From Paracoccus sp. MA (GTDB taxonomy: Bacteria > Pseudomonadota > Alphaproteobacteria > Rhodobacterales > Rhodobacteraceae), in contig NZ_CP087597.1 in assembly GCF_020990385.1 (NCBI RefSeq), positions 953,001 to 1,017,000 on the forward strand: a DNA stretch of 64,000 nucleotides, written 5' to 3'. Below are positions 21,384 to 31,809 of this stretch, piece after piece. The translations under genes and the position numbers were made by a program. Each line of letters starts with the position of its first letter. Positions within the stretch are counted from its first letter, which is position 1. The notes under the pieces were generated by a model, which was not told the origin of the DNA, searched no databases, and saw only the letters and a program-made list of their open reading frames with translations.

Positions 21384-22837
21384 TCCGCCGCCTCGCCGGG
21401 CGCTTCCAGCAGCGCGGCGCCGTCATGGTCCAGGCCGATGCGCTTCTGCGTGCGCGCGCCCAGTTCGCGCAGCATCTCGGCCTGGCGGATCACATTGCCC
21501 GGGCCGCGCGTCAGCCGGTCCATGGCGGTGGCATGGCTTTTCTGCGCCCGCTCCAGCGCGGTGCCGACATCCTCGACGGCCGAGACGAAGCCGTGCAGCT
21601 TGTCGTAAAGCTGGCCGGCGCGGGCGGCGATCTGCATGGCGTTCGATTCGCGCCGCTCGACCGTCCAGATGTGGTCGACGGTGCGCAGCGTCAGCATCAG
21701 CGTGGTCGGCGTCGCCAGCCCCACCCGGTTCTCCATCGCATGCCGCGCCAGGTCGGGATCGACGCGCAGCGCCTCGGAAAACGCGCCTTCGACGGGAATG
21801 AACATCAGCACGTAATCGACCGAGCCCTCGTCGATCGCCTGATAGCCCTTGGCCGCCAGCCCGGCGACATGGGCGCGGACCGAGGCGACATGCCGGCGCA
21901 GCGCGGCGTCGCGGGTCGGCATGTCCTCGGCATTCACCGCCTCTTCATAGGCGTTCAGCGAGACCTTGCTGTCGATCACCAGAAGCTTCTTCTGAGGCAT
22001 CTTCACAATCACGTCGGGCCGCCACAGCTTGCCGTCGGCGTCGCGATGGCTCGACTGCGTGTCGTAATGCGTGCCGGCGATCAGGCCGGAATCCTCCAGG
22101 ATGCGTTCCAGGATCATCTCGCCCCAGGCGCCGCGCTTCTGGCTGTCGCCCTTCAGCGCCCGGGTCAGCGCCACCGCCTCGCGCGAGATGTCCTCGGACC
22201 GCTTGTGCAGGTATTCGATCTGCTCGCGCAGCCGGGCGCGCTCCTCGTCGGTGGCCTTGTTGCGGGCCTGCAGCTCGGTCTGGAAGCGGTGCACCTGATC
22301 GCGGAACGGGGTCAGCAGCGCCGAAAGCTGCTCGCCATGCGCCTTCTGCATCTCGCTGCCCTGGGATTTCAGCGTCTCGTTGGCCAGCAGGCGGAACTGT
22401 CCGGTCATCTCCTCGCGCAGCTCGCGCAGGGTGGCAATGTCGCGCTCGGCCGCCTCGCGGTCCTTCTGTGCTGCGAGCCGGGTCTCGGCCAGCTCGCGTT
22501 CGAGGCGCGAGACCTGCTGGCGTTCGCGATGCAGCGCATCGGTCAGCCCGTCGCGCTCCTCGATCAGCTCCTGCAACCGCAGCGCCTGCGATTCCGCCCG
22601 CGTCTCCAGCCGGCCGACGGCAAGCCGCTGGCCGTGCAGCTCGGCCGCCTCGGCCTCAAGACGCGCCTGCAATTCGGCCTCGCGCCCCCGGGCCAGCGTG
22701 GCGGCCGTTTCTGCCGAACGCCGCGTTCGCCACAGCGCAACGAGGCAGCAGGCCAAGGCCGCCAGCGCCGCGATCAGCAACAATCGCAGATTGCCCGCAT
22801 CCGCCAACCATGCCTGCATGTTTTCCGCCTCGCCCAT
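21380..22837 (-). CDS. rmuC: RmuC family DNA recombination protein
   Basis: Membrane-anchored putative nuclease that limits rearrangements at inverted repeats. The 485 residues comprise an N-terminal membrane segment (LLLIAALAALACCLVALW), a long coiled coil of about residues 40-210, and the RmuC domain with KRGAWGEMILERILEDSGL, RPDVIVKMPQKKLLVIDSKVSL (nuclease-like Asp-x-Lys) and DYVLMFIPVEGAFSEAL. Length is typical. It is upstream of and overlaps the yjbQ-like gene. Confidence 0.9.
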   Translation of the reverse strand: MGEAENMQAWLADAGNLRLLLIAALAALACCLVALWRTRRSAETAATLARGREAELQARLEAEAAELHGQRLAVGRLETRAESQALRLQELIEERDGLTDALHRERQQVSRLERELAETRLAAQKDREAAERDIATLRELREEMTGQFRLLANETLKSQGSEMQKAHGEQLSALLTPFRDQVHRFQTELQARNKATDEERARLREQIEYLHKRSEDISREAVALTRALKGDSQKRGAWGEMILERILEDSGLIAGTHYDTQSSHRDADGKLWRPDVIVKMPQKKLLVIDSKVSLNAYEEAVNAEDMPTRDAALRRHVASVRAHVAGLAAKGYQAIDEGSVDYVLMFIPVEGAFSEALRVDPDLARHAMENRVGLATPTTLMLTLRTVDHIWTVERRESNAMQIAARAGQLYDKLHGFVSAVEDVGTALERAQKSHATAMDRLTRGPGNVIRQAEMLRELGARTQKRIGLDHDGAALLEAPGEAAE

Positions 22838-22985
22838 CGGCCCTTGCGCCTTTCCGGTCCGCGGTCATGCGCCGCTTGGCCGTCACTGTTCACCTTTTCC
22901 CCCCAGAATGCAAGCGCGCCGCCCTCTTTCCTTGCCCGGATCGCGCCCCTAGCCTGCGCCGGAAAACCGCAAGAGGAGAACCGGC

Positions 22986-23534
22986 ATGGTCAAGACCGTC
23001 GCCGTCATGGTGGGCTCGCTCCGCAAGGAATCGCTCAACCACAGGCTGATGAAGGCATTGCAGAAACTGGCCGAGGGCCGGTTGCAGTTCCACCTGCTGC
23101 ATATCGGCGATCTGCCGCATTACGACGAGGATCTCTGGGCCGCGCCGCCCGAATCGGTGCTGCGGATCAAGGACCGTGTCGAGCATTCCGACGCGGTGCT
23201 GGCGATCACGCCGGAATACAACCGCAGCTATCCCGGCGTGATCAAGAACGCCATCGATTGGGGCACCCGGCCCTATGGCCAGAACTCGTGGAAGGGCAAG
23301 CCCGCGGCCGTGACCGGCACCTCGCCCGGGGTGATCGGCGCGGCGCTGGCGCAGGCGCGGCTGAAGAACGACCTGCTCCATGTCGGCACGGTGATGATGA
23401 GCATGCCCGAGGCCTATATCCAGTGGCATGCCGAAGCCTATGCCGCCGATGGAAGCGTCGCCGACGAAAAGACCGCGAAATTCCTGCAAGGCTTCGTCGA
23501 TGCCTTCGCGGACTGGATCGAGAAGCACGGCTGA
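22986..23534 (+). CDS. NAD(P)H-dependent FMN reductase
   Basis: A 182-residue flavodoxin-fold reductase using NAD(P)H and bound FMN to reduce quinones, chromate or azo compounds in the cytosol. The FMN phosphate loop is GSLRKESLNHRL at the N-terminus, and the family hallmark PEYNRSYPGVIKNAIDW covers residues of about 77-93. GAGAGG-type ribosome binding site (AAGAGGAGAA) upstream. Divergent from rmuC and convergent with rpoD, sharing a bidirectional terminator. The natural electron acceptor is unknown. Confidence 0.87.
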   Translation: MVKTVAVMVGSLRKESLNHRLMKALQKLAEGRLQFHLLHIGDLPHYDEDLWAAPPESVLRIKDRVEHSDAVLAITPEYNRSYPGVIKNAIDWGTRPYGQNSWKGKPAAVTGTSPGVIGAALAQARLKNDLLHVGTVMMSMPEAYIQWHAEAYAADGSVADEKTAKFLQGFVDAFADWIEKHG

Positions 23535-23544
23535 GCGCGACATG

Positions 23545-23574
23545 AAAAGGCCGCGCCCGAGGGCGCGGCCTTTT
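23545..23574. terminator. Bidirectional intrinsic terminator
   Basis: A perfect 14-base arm (23545-23558, AAAAGGCCGCGCCC) pairs with 23561-23574 around a 2-base spacer. It gives a GC stem followed by TTTT on both strands, between the convergent FMN reductase and rpoD genes. Confidence 0.82.
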
Positions 23575-23589
23575 CCCTGATCCCGGCGG

Positions 23590-25578
<1,989 letters not shown>

Positions 25579-25598
25579 GCTGGCTCCCTTGAAGCGGT

Positions 25599-25710
25599 GA
25601 TTCGCGAATCAGCGAATCGGGATCGGCTATCGGCCGGTTCTATCCGAATCGCGGGGGGATTCAAAGCCCGCGGCCCGGCCCCGGCCAAGGTGATTCGGCG
25701 CCGGCGATTC
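25599..25710. promoter_or_regulatory. Cluster of seven GANTC (CcrM) sites upstream of rpoD
   Basis: GANTC occurs at 25599, 25606, 25614, 25646, 25658, 25692 and 25706. The first two form the palindrome GATTCGCGAATC. GANTC is the methylation site of the alphaproteobacterial cell-cycle methyltransferase CcrM. Two of the sites overlap the candidate rpoD promoter. Confidence 0.6.
25637..25664 (-). promoter_or_regulatory. Candidate rpoD promoter
   Basis: On the minus strand TTGAAT (25664-25659), a 16-base spacer and TAGAAC (25642-25637) lie about 60 bases before the rpoD start. One GANTC site overlaps the -35 element and one lies in the spacer. Confidence 0.4.
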
Positions 25711-25717
25711 GCGCCTG

Positions 25718-27646
25718 TCAGCGGCGCGGCTTGCGCCAGATCTCGTTCTTCAGGGCCGCGTCCAGGATGGCCCTGTAGCTGTCGCTGTCCTCGCCCAGAT
25801 CCGACAGATCGGCCAGCGACGGGTGATCGGCCTGCTGCCGGGCGCGGGCGGATTGCGCCATGCGCCAGGTCAGCCCCTCATCCGCCAGCCCCTCGATCTC
25901 GGCCTCGGCGCGGGCGATTTCCTCGCGCGCGGCACGGCGGGCCTCGATCCGGTCAAGGGCGTTGGCCAGGATGCCCGCCGCGGCATCGCCGTCATGCGGG
26001 CGCAGGATGGCCGGAGCCGCCCTCACATGGGGGTCGGCCATGATGCTTTCAAGGGCGCGCTGCCCCGCCTGCGACTGGGTGCCGGAAAGCAGGTCGTGGA
26101 TCAGCGCCGCCCGGTCGGCATCCTGCGGCTCCAGCCGTTCCAGCCGCGATTCGACCGGGGCGATCAGGCCGGGATAGGTGGCGCAGATCGCCAGCACCAT
26201 GGCCTCGATCAGCCGTTCCGCCTCATGCTCGCCGGCTTCGGGCGAGGACAGGCGCGAGGCGCGCGTCGGCGCCGCCGGCGCGACGGGCTGGAAGCGCGGA
26301 TTGCGCGCCTGCCCCTGCCAGCCCTCGCGCGGCGGGCGCGCCGGGGCGGCATCGCGGCGGCGGTTGCCGAAGAGCTGCCATTTCAGGTTGCGCAGCACCG
26401 CATGATAATGGTCGCGGGTGTCCTTGTCGGGGATCTTCGCCACCGCCTCGCCAAGCGCCTTGTCCAGCGCCGCGCGGCGTTCGGGGCTGTCGAAGACCCG
26501 GCCCTCGGTCTCGCGCCGCCAGAGCAGGTCGACCAGCGGCCGCGCCTCGTCCAGCACCGCCGCCATGGCGCCGGCGCCGCGGGCGCGGATCAGGTCGTCG
26601 GGGTCCAGCCCCTGCGGCAGGAAGGCAAAGCGCAGCGCCTGCCCCGGCCCGGTCATCGGCAGCGCCAGGTCGATCAGCCGCATCGCCGCGCGCAGCCCCG
26701 CCTCGTCGCCATCGAGCGCGATCACAGGCTCGGGCGAGATGCGCCACATCAGCCGCAGCTGGTCCTCGGTGATGGCGGTGCCCAGCGGCGCCACCGCGCC
26801 CTCGAACCCGGCGCGGACCAGGGCGATCACGTCCATGTAGCCCTCGGCCACCACCAGCGGCTTGCCCTTGGCCACCGCCGCCCGCGCCGGGCCGATATTG
26901 TAGAGGTTGCGGCCCTTGTCGAAGAGCGGCGTCTCGGGAGAGTTCAGGTATTTCGCCCGCGCGTTCGGGTCCATCGCCCGGCCGCCGAAGGCAATGCAGC
27001 GCCCGCGCCCGTCGCGGATCGGGAAGGTGATGCGGCCGCGGAAGCGGTCGAAGGGCGCGCCGCCGTCGTCGGGCTTGGCCGCCAGCCCGGCCTCGACGAT
27101 CAGCGCCTCGGCGATGCCCTTGGCGCGCAGGGCGTTGAACAGGCCCTGGCGCTGGTCCGGGGCAAAGCCGATGCCGAAGCGTTCGCAGGCAGCCTCGTCC
27201 AGCCCGCGGCGGGCCAGATAGGCGCGCGCCTGCTCGGCCACGCCCATGCCCAGCTGCAGGCGGAACCAGCGCACCGCCTGTTCCATCACCTCGACCAGTT
27301 CCGTGCGGCGGTCGGCGCGCTGCACCTGGCGCGGGTCGCGCTCGGGCATCTGCAGGCCGGCCTCGGAGGCCAGCAGTTCCACTGCTTCCAGGAAGCCCAT
27401 GCCCTCGGCCTCGCGCAGGAAGGTCAGCGCGTCGCCTTTCGCGTGGCAGCCGAAGCAGTAATAAAAGCCCTTCTGGTCGTCGACATGGAAGGAGGCGGTC
27501 TTTTCCCCGTGGAAGGGACAGGGCGCCCACCAGTCGCCCTTGGCCTGATTCGAGCGCCGCAGGTCCCAGACCACCTTGCGGCCGATCACCCGCGACAAGG
27601 GCACGCGGGCGCGGATTTCGTCGAGGAACTGGGGCGGCAGGCTCAT
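25718..27646 (-). CDS. dnaG: DNA primase
   Basis: Synthesises RNA primers at the replication fork. The 642 residues carry the N-terminal CHC2 zinc ribbon (CPFH at 43-46, CFGC at 64-67), the catalytic core with the Toprim acidic residues in VVAEGYMDVIAL and ALDGDEAGLRA, and a C-terminal helicase-binding domain. Conserved core blocks include FRGRITFPIRDGRG and AFGGRAMDPNARAKYLNSPET. It is followed by rpoD 139 bases later on the same strand, and preceded by a TetR-family gene whose stop... lies on the same strand 16 bases upstream. Confidence 0.96.
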   Translation of the reverse strand: MSLPPQFLDEIRARVPLSRVIGRKVVWDLRRSNQAKGDWWAPCPFHGEKTASFHVDDQKGFYYCFGCHAKGDALTFLREAEGMGFLEAVELLASEAGLQMPERDPRQVQRADRRTELVEVMEQAVRWFRLQLGMGVAEQARAYLARRGLDEAACERFGIGFAPDQRQGLFNALRAKGIAEALIVEAGLAAKPDDGGAPFDRFRGRITFPIRDGRGRCIAFGGRAMDPNARAKYLNSPETPLFDKGRNLYNIGPARAAVAKGKPLVVAEGYMDVIALVRAGFEGAVAPLGTAITEDQLRLMWRISPEPVIALDGDEAGLRAAMRLIDLALPMTGPGQALRFAFLPQGLDPDDLIRARGAGAMAAVLDEARPLVDLLWRRETEGRVFDSPERRAALDKALGEAVAKIPDKDTRDHYHAVLRNLKWQLFGNRRRDAAPARPPREGWQGQARNPRFQPVAPAAPTRASRLSSPEAGEHEAERLIEAMVLAICATYPGLIAPVESRLERLEPQDADRAALIHDLLSGTQSQAGQRALESIMADPHVRAAPAILRPHDGDAAAGILANALDRIEARRAAREEIARAEAEIEGLADEGLTWRMAQSARARQQADHPSLADLSDLGEDSDSYRAILDAALKNEIWRKPRR

Positions 27647-27662
27647 GCCGTCTTATATCGGA

Positions 27663-28271
27663 TCAGGACCGCCGGTTGAAAAGGGGATTCGCACCGACGG
27701 CCCCGCGCACCAGTTCCCAATAGACCGCGACCACCCGCTCCTGGTCCAGCCGCCCGCCCTCGCGATACCAGTTGGTGACGCCTGTCAGCATGGCGATCAG
27801 CGCCATGGTGGCCAGCCGCGTGTCGGGCACCGTCATCGCGCCCTCGGCCTCGCCGGCGATCAGGATCGCCTCCAGCGCGTCCTCGTAGCGGCGGCGCAGG
27901 GCAGCGATCTCGGCGCGGTTCTCGGGCGTCAGGTTGCGCAGCTCCATATAGGACAGGAACACCGCCTCGGGACGCTCCAGGCTGGTCTGGATGTGAAAGC
28001 GCAGGAAGGTTTCCAGCCGGACCAGCGCCGGGCGCGCGGGATCGTCGCGCCAGGCGGCCAGCAGTTCCTCCATATGCACCCGCAGCAGGTCGGCCAGCAG
28101 CGCCTGCTTGTCGGGCGTGTAGGCGTAAAGCGCGCCGACCTGCACCCCCACCTCGGCCGCGATCTGCCGCATCGAGACCGCCGCATAGCCGTGGCGCGCG
28201 AACAGCTTGCGCGCCGTGTCGCGGATCAGCGGTCCGGTGATCTCTGCCCTTGAGCCCTGGGTCCTTGCCAT
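27663..28271 (-). CDS. TetR family transcriptional regulator
   Basis: A 202-residue one-component repressor. The N-terminal helix-turn-helix is typical (FARHGYAAVSMRQIAAEVGV then GALYAYTPDKQALLADLL, about residues 24-68); the C-terminal part is the all-helical ligand domain with no recognisable ligand signature. The ATG at 28271 is followed directly by a basic arm (MARTQGSRAEI). The frame is open far upstream across the lactate dehydrogenase gene, but that is a shadow. It sits 16 bases upstream of dnaG on the same strand; a functional link is unlikely. The divergent lipoprotein gene is a possible target. Confidence 0.88.
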   Translation of the reverse strand: MARTQGSRAEITGPLIRDTARKLFARHGYAAVSMRQIAAEVGVQVGALYAYTPDKQALLADLLRVHMEELLAAWRDDPARPALVRLETFLRFHIQTSLERPEAVFLSYMELRNLTPENRAEIAALRRRYEDALEAILIAGEAEGAMTVPDTRLATMALIAMLTGVTNWYREGGRLDQERVVAVYWELVRGAVGANPLFNRRS

Positions 28272-28373
28272 GCCGCCTTCTAGGCGGCGACCCGCGGCAA
28301 GGTAAAGACCGCATCTTGCCCCCGCCGCCGCCCTGGGCCTATGGTCCGGCGCATGGAAAGGCGGGGGAACGGC

Positions 28374-28709
28374 ATGGGGCGGATCTGGGGCGTGCTGGCG
28401 CTGGCGATGCTGGCCGGCTGCGGCGATGCCGGCGGCGACTATCCCGCGCTGATGCCGACCGACCGGCTGCTGGCCGAGCCCGCCCTGCCCGGCCATGCCG
28501 CAGACGCCGCCCAGGACCCGACGGCGGTCGGCGGCGCGCTGGACGCGCGCGGGCGGGTGCTGGCGGGCCGCTCTGCCGCGGGGCCGGTGGCCAACGACGC
28601 CGAGTTGCGGCGCCGCGCCGAGGCGCTGCGCGCCCGCGCCACGGCGCTGTCGCAACAATCCCTGTCCGGCGACTGCCCCGAGGGCGACGCCGGTTGCGCG
28701 CCGGATTAA
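28374..28709 (+). CDS. Small putative lipoprotein, function unknown
   Basis: The 111 residues start with a lipoprotein signal (MGRIWGVLALAMLAGC), with lipobox LAGC giving Cys 16 as the lipidated residue. The mature part is short and polar, with an Arg/Ala-rich helical region (AELRRRAEALRARATAL) and a C-terminal pair of Cys in GDCPEGDAGC. GGGGGAA precedes the ATG at 28374; another ATG seven codons upstream would spoil the signal peptide. It lies 9 bases before the lactate-dehydrogenase-like gene and is probably co-transcribed with it. Confidence 0.7.
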   Translation: MGRIWGVLALAMLAGCGDAGGDYPALMPTDRLLAEPALPGHAADAAQDPTAVGGALDARGRVLAGRSAAGPVANDAELRRRAEALRARATALSQQSLSGDCPEGDAGCAPD

Positions 28710-28718
28710 GGAGAGCCC

Positions 28719-29882
28719 ATGCCGGTCATCACCTGCATCGACGACCTCAAGGCCATCTATCGCCGGCGCGTGCCGCGCATGTTCTACGACTATGCCGAAA
28801 GCGGCAGCTATAGCGAGAGCACCTTCCGCGAGAACTGCACGGATTTCCAGCGCATCAAGCTGCGCCAGCGCGTCGCGGTGGACATGACGGGGCGCAGCAC
28901 CGAAAGCACGATGATCGGGGAACGGGTCGCCATGCCGGTGGCCCTGGCCCCGGTCGGCATGACCGGCATGCAATGCGCCGATGGCGAGATCAAGGCGGCG
29001 CGCGCCGCGAAGGCCTTTGGCGTGCCCTTCACGCTGTCCACCATGTCGATCTGCTCGATCGAGGACGTGGCCGAGGCGGTGCAGGCGCCGTTCTGGTTCC
29101 AGCTCTACGTCATGCGCGACCAGGAATTCCTTGAGGCGATCATCGAGCGGGCCCGGCGCGCCCATTGCTCGGCGCTGGTGCTGACGCTGGACCTGCAGAT
29201 CCTCGGCCAGCGCCACAAGGACCTGAAGAACGGCCTGTCGGCGCCCCCCCGGCTGACCCTGCCGGTGCTGCTGGACCTGGCGACGAAATGGCGCTGGGGC
29301 ATCGAGATGCTGCGCACGAAGCGCCGCTTCTTCGGCAATATCGTCGGCCATGCCAAGGGCGTGGGCGATCCCTCGTCGCTGATCGCCTGGACGGCCGAGC
29401 AGTTCGACCCGCAGCTCGACTGGGGCAAGGTCGCCCGCATCCGCGACCTCTGGGGCGGCAAGCTGATCCTCAAGGGCATCAACGATCCCGAGGACGCCCG
29501 CATGGCCGCCGATTTCGGCGCCGATGCGATCATCGTCAGCAACCATGGCGGCCGGCAGCTGGACGGCGCTGTCAGCTCGATCCGCATGCTGCCCGAGATC
29601 GTCAAGGCAGTGGGCGACCGGGTCGAGATCCATCTCGACAGCGGCATCCGCTCGGGCCAGGACGTGCTGAAGGCGCTGGCGATGGGGGCGCATGCCACCC
29701 ATATCGGCCGCGCCTTCGTCTACGGGCTGGGCGCCATGGGCGAGGCGGGCGTGACCGCGGCGCTCGAGGTGATCCGCAAGGAGCTGGACATCACCATGGC
29801 GCTGTGCGGCGAGCGGGACGTGAAGGCCCTCGGCCGCCACAACCTGCTGGTGCCGCCGGATTTCCTGCAGCCCTGGGCCTGA
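28719..29882 (+). CDS. lldD: FMN-dependent alpha-hydroxy-acid dehydrogenase, L-lactate dehydrogenase type
   Basis: Oxidises an L-2-hydroxy acid, probably L-lactate, to the 2-oxo acid and passes electrons to the respiratory chain. The 387 residues form the FMN TIM barrel: DYAESGSYSE near the N-terminus, APVGMTGMQ, WFQLYVMRD, the FMN/substrate strand LILKGI and the active-site SNHGGRQLDGA (catalytic His), then HLDSGIRSGQDVLKALAMGA. Length matches LldD. Related glycolate or mandelate oxidases share these motifs, so lactate is likely but not certain. It follows the small lipoprotein gene and converges on a membrane acyltransferase gene. Confidence 0.85.
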   Translation: MPVITCIDDLKAIYRRRVPRMFYDYAESGSYSESTFRENCTDFQRIKLRQRVAVDMTGRSTESTMIGERVAMPVALAPVGMTGMQCADGEIKAARAAKAFGVPFTLSTMSICSIEDVAEAVQAPFWFQLYVMRDQEFLEAIIERARRAHCSALVLTLDLQILGQRHKDLKNGLSAPPRLTLPVLLDLATKWRWGIEMLRTKRRFFGNIVGHAKGVGDPSSLIAWTAEQFDPQLDWGKVARIRDLWGGKLILKGINDPEDARMAADFGADAIIVSNHGGRQLDGAVSSIRMLPEIVKAVGDRVEIHLDSGIRSGQDVLKALAMGAHATHIGRAFVYGLGAMGEAGVTAALEVIRKELDITMALCGERDVKALGRHNLLVPPDFLQPWA

Positions 29883-29888
29883 GCCCGT

Positions 29889-30902
29889 TCAGGGCCGGGC
29901 GGGATGATGCTCCTGCCTTTGCCGCTTGTCCTTGCCGAAGCCGGGGATCGGCAGCCGGCCCAGCAGCAGCGCCGCGAGGGTCGGCAGCCCGACGCCGAAC
30001 AGCATGAGCCCGGCCAGGTCCCGCACCCCCAAAGCATTGGCCAGGAACAGCGCCATCACATGCATGAAATAGATCATGGCCGAGATCGGATCCAGCCGGA
30101 TCGGCGGCGGAGGCATGGCGGTGCCGAGCGTCGCCATGAACAGCGCCGGCGCCGCGACATAGGCGCTGACGGGGATGTCCAGCATCACCTGATCGCTGCG
30201 CCAGGCCTGGACCAGCCAGGCCTCGATCATCAGCAGCCCGGCCCCGCCAAGGGTGCAGGCCAGCACCAGCCAGCGCGGCGGCAGCCCCTCCATCCCCAGC
30301 CGGGCCACGCGGCGGCCGCAGAGATAGCCGATCGCCACGAAGGGGAAGCACATGAACAGCCCGTTCGAGAATTTCTTCACGCCGATCTGCATGACCCCGG
30401 ACAGGGCGACATATTGCAGCACCAGCCCGATCACGGCGCAGACCGCCACCGCCGCCAGCAGGATGCGGTATTCATAGGCCGGCGCCAGCTTGCGGGCAAA
30501 GCCGCGCAGAAGCAGGATCACCGCGCCCGCGACCAGGATGCCGGCCATGAACCACAGGTGGAAATAGCCCCAGGCCAAGGTCTTGACCAGCGAGCCGAGC
30601 CCATGCACCTGATCCAGCCAGAAGGGCAGATAGACCGCCATCCAGAACAGGTAGAGCGCCGCGACGCGCCACAGCCACTTGACGCCCTTGCCGCGCGCCA
30701 CCGCCGAATAGAGGAAATAGCCCGCCACGATGCAGAAGGTCGGCACCATGACCCGCATCAGCCCGTTGCCGATCATGAACAGCCGCGGCGTCATGTTGGT
30801 CTGCAACCAGTAGGTATGCGCAAAGGCGACCAGGACCGCCAATCCCAGCTTGAGATAGTCCAGCGAATGAATACGATGCAACGCGAAAACCCCGACCCCC
30901 AC
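29889..30902 (-). CDS. Acyltransferase-3 family membrane protein
   Basis: A 337-residue integral membrane protein with about ten hydrophobic segments. It has the acyltransferase-3 pattern near the N-terminus: HSLDYLKLGLAVLVAFAHT, with the conserved His after the first helix, and RVMVPTFCIVAGYFL. Relatives O-acetylate or succinylate surface sugars. The longest frame starts with GTG at 30902; a TTG seven codons later (before HRIHSLDYLK) is an alternative, since neither has a clear ribosome binding site. Convergent with lldD, six bases apart, and divergent from rplY. Confidence 0.72.
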   Translation of the reverse strand: MGVGVFALHRIHSLDYLKLGLAVLVAFAHTYWLQTNMTPRLFMIGNGLMRVMVPTFCIVAGYFLYSAVARGKGVKWLWRVAALYLFWMAVYLPFWLDQVHGLGSLVKTLAWGYFHLWFMAGILVAGAVILLLRGFARKLAPAYEYRILLAAVAVCAVIGLVLQYVALSGVMQIGVKKFSNGLFMCFPFVAIGYLCGRRVARLGMEGLPPRWLVLACTLGGAGLLMIEAWLVQAWRSDQVMLDIPVSAYVAAPALFMATLGTAMPPPPIRLDPISAMIYFMHVMALFLANALGVRDLAGLMLFGVGLPTLAALLLGRLPIPGFGKDKRQRQEHHPARP

Positions 30903-30974
30903 TGGCGCAAGCTTTGCAACCAGCGAGGACTATCTGACAAGCATTTTTCCCGCGGCATGCAACTGTTTTTTCGC

Positions 30975-31003
30975 TTCACATCCGAATGACGTCGCGCTAT
31001 AGG
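30975..31003 (+). promoter_or_regulatory. Candidate promoter for rplY
   Basis: TTCACA (30975-30980), a 17-base spacer and TATAGG (30998-31003) sit 62 bases before the rplY start, in an AT-richer patch. Confidence 0.5.
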
Positions 31004-31064
31004 CGCGGCTTCGGCCATGCACCCTTGGAGGATGGCCGCGAACGCTTAGCAAAGGAATACCATC

Positions 31065-31694
31065 ATGGCCAAAGAGATCCCGGATCTGGTGGCCGAGGCA
31101 CGCGCGGGGACAGGCAAGGGGGCCGCCCGCCAAGCTCGCCGCGAAGGCAAGGTGCCCGGCATCGTTTATGGCGACGGCAAGGAGCCGCAGCCGATCCAAA
31201 TCGAGTTCAACTCGCTGCTGACCAAACTGCGCGCCGGCCGCTTCATGTCCACGCTGTGGAACCTGAAGGTCGAGGGCCAGGACGACGTGCGCGTCGTCTG
31301 CCGCGGCGTCCAGCGCGACGTGGTCAAGGACCTGCCGACGCATATCGACTTCATGCGCCTGCACCGCAACACCCGCGTGAACCTGTTCATCCACGTGAAC
31401 TTTGAAAATCACGACGCCGCCCCCGGCCTCAAGCGCGGCGGCACGCTGGTCGTGGTGCGCCCCGAGGTCGAGCTGGTCGTGACCGCCTCGGACATCCCCG
31501 AGCAGATCACCGTGGACCTGACCGGCAAGCAGATCGGCGACACCATCCACATCAACGACGTGGTGCTGCCGGCCGGCGTGAAGCCGACCATCGACCGCAA
31601 CTTCGTCATCGCCAACATCGCCGCGCCCTCGGGCCTGCGCTCGGCCGATAACGAGGAAGCCGCAGCCGCCGAAGACGAGGCCACCGAGGCCTGA
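31065..31694 (+). CDS. rplY: 50S ribosomal protein L25 (general stress protein Ctc type)
   Basis: Binds 5S rRNA in the large subunit. The 209 residues are the long Ctc-type version: an N-terminal L25 fold ([22 protein letters not shown], then [14 protein letters not shown]) and a C-terminal beta domain ([37 protein letters not shown]), ending in an acidic Ala/Glu tail. Single gene with its own promoter and terminator. Confidence 0.95.
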   Translation: MAKEIPDLVAEARAGTGKGAARQARREGKVPGIVYGDGKEPQPIQIEFNSLLTKLRAGRFMSTLWNLKVEGQDDVRVVCRGVQRDVVKDLPTHIDFMRLHRNTRVNLFIHVNFENHDAAPGLKRGGTLVVVRPEVELVVTASDIPEQITVDLTGKQIGDTIHINDVVLPAGVKPTIDRNFVIANIAAPSGLRSADNEEAAAAEDEATEA

Positions 31695-31721
31695 TCGCCG
31701 GCTTCAGCTGCGAATCACATC

Positions 31722-31752
31722 GGGCGGCACCCCTGCGGGCGCCGCCCTTTCT
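31722..31752 (+). terminator. Intrinsic terminator after rplY
   Basis: GGGCGGC (31722-31728) pairs with GCCGCCC (31741-31747), with an inner CCC-TGC-GGG, followed by TTTCTCTT. It begins 27 bases past the rplY stop. Confidence 0.65.
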
Positions 31753-31809
31753 CTTGCCGCCGGGCCCGGCGATTGCTAGGACATCGCGCCTGACGCGAAG
31801 GGGAAACGC

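Noticed and set aside
27663..29840. Single 725-codon minus-strand frame joining the TetR gene to a long upstream part
   Set aside because: The upstream part is antisense to lldD and without motifs. The TetR protein starts at 28271 with a typical basic arm and helix-turn-helix.
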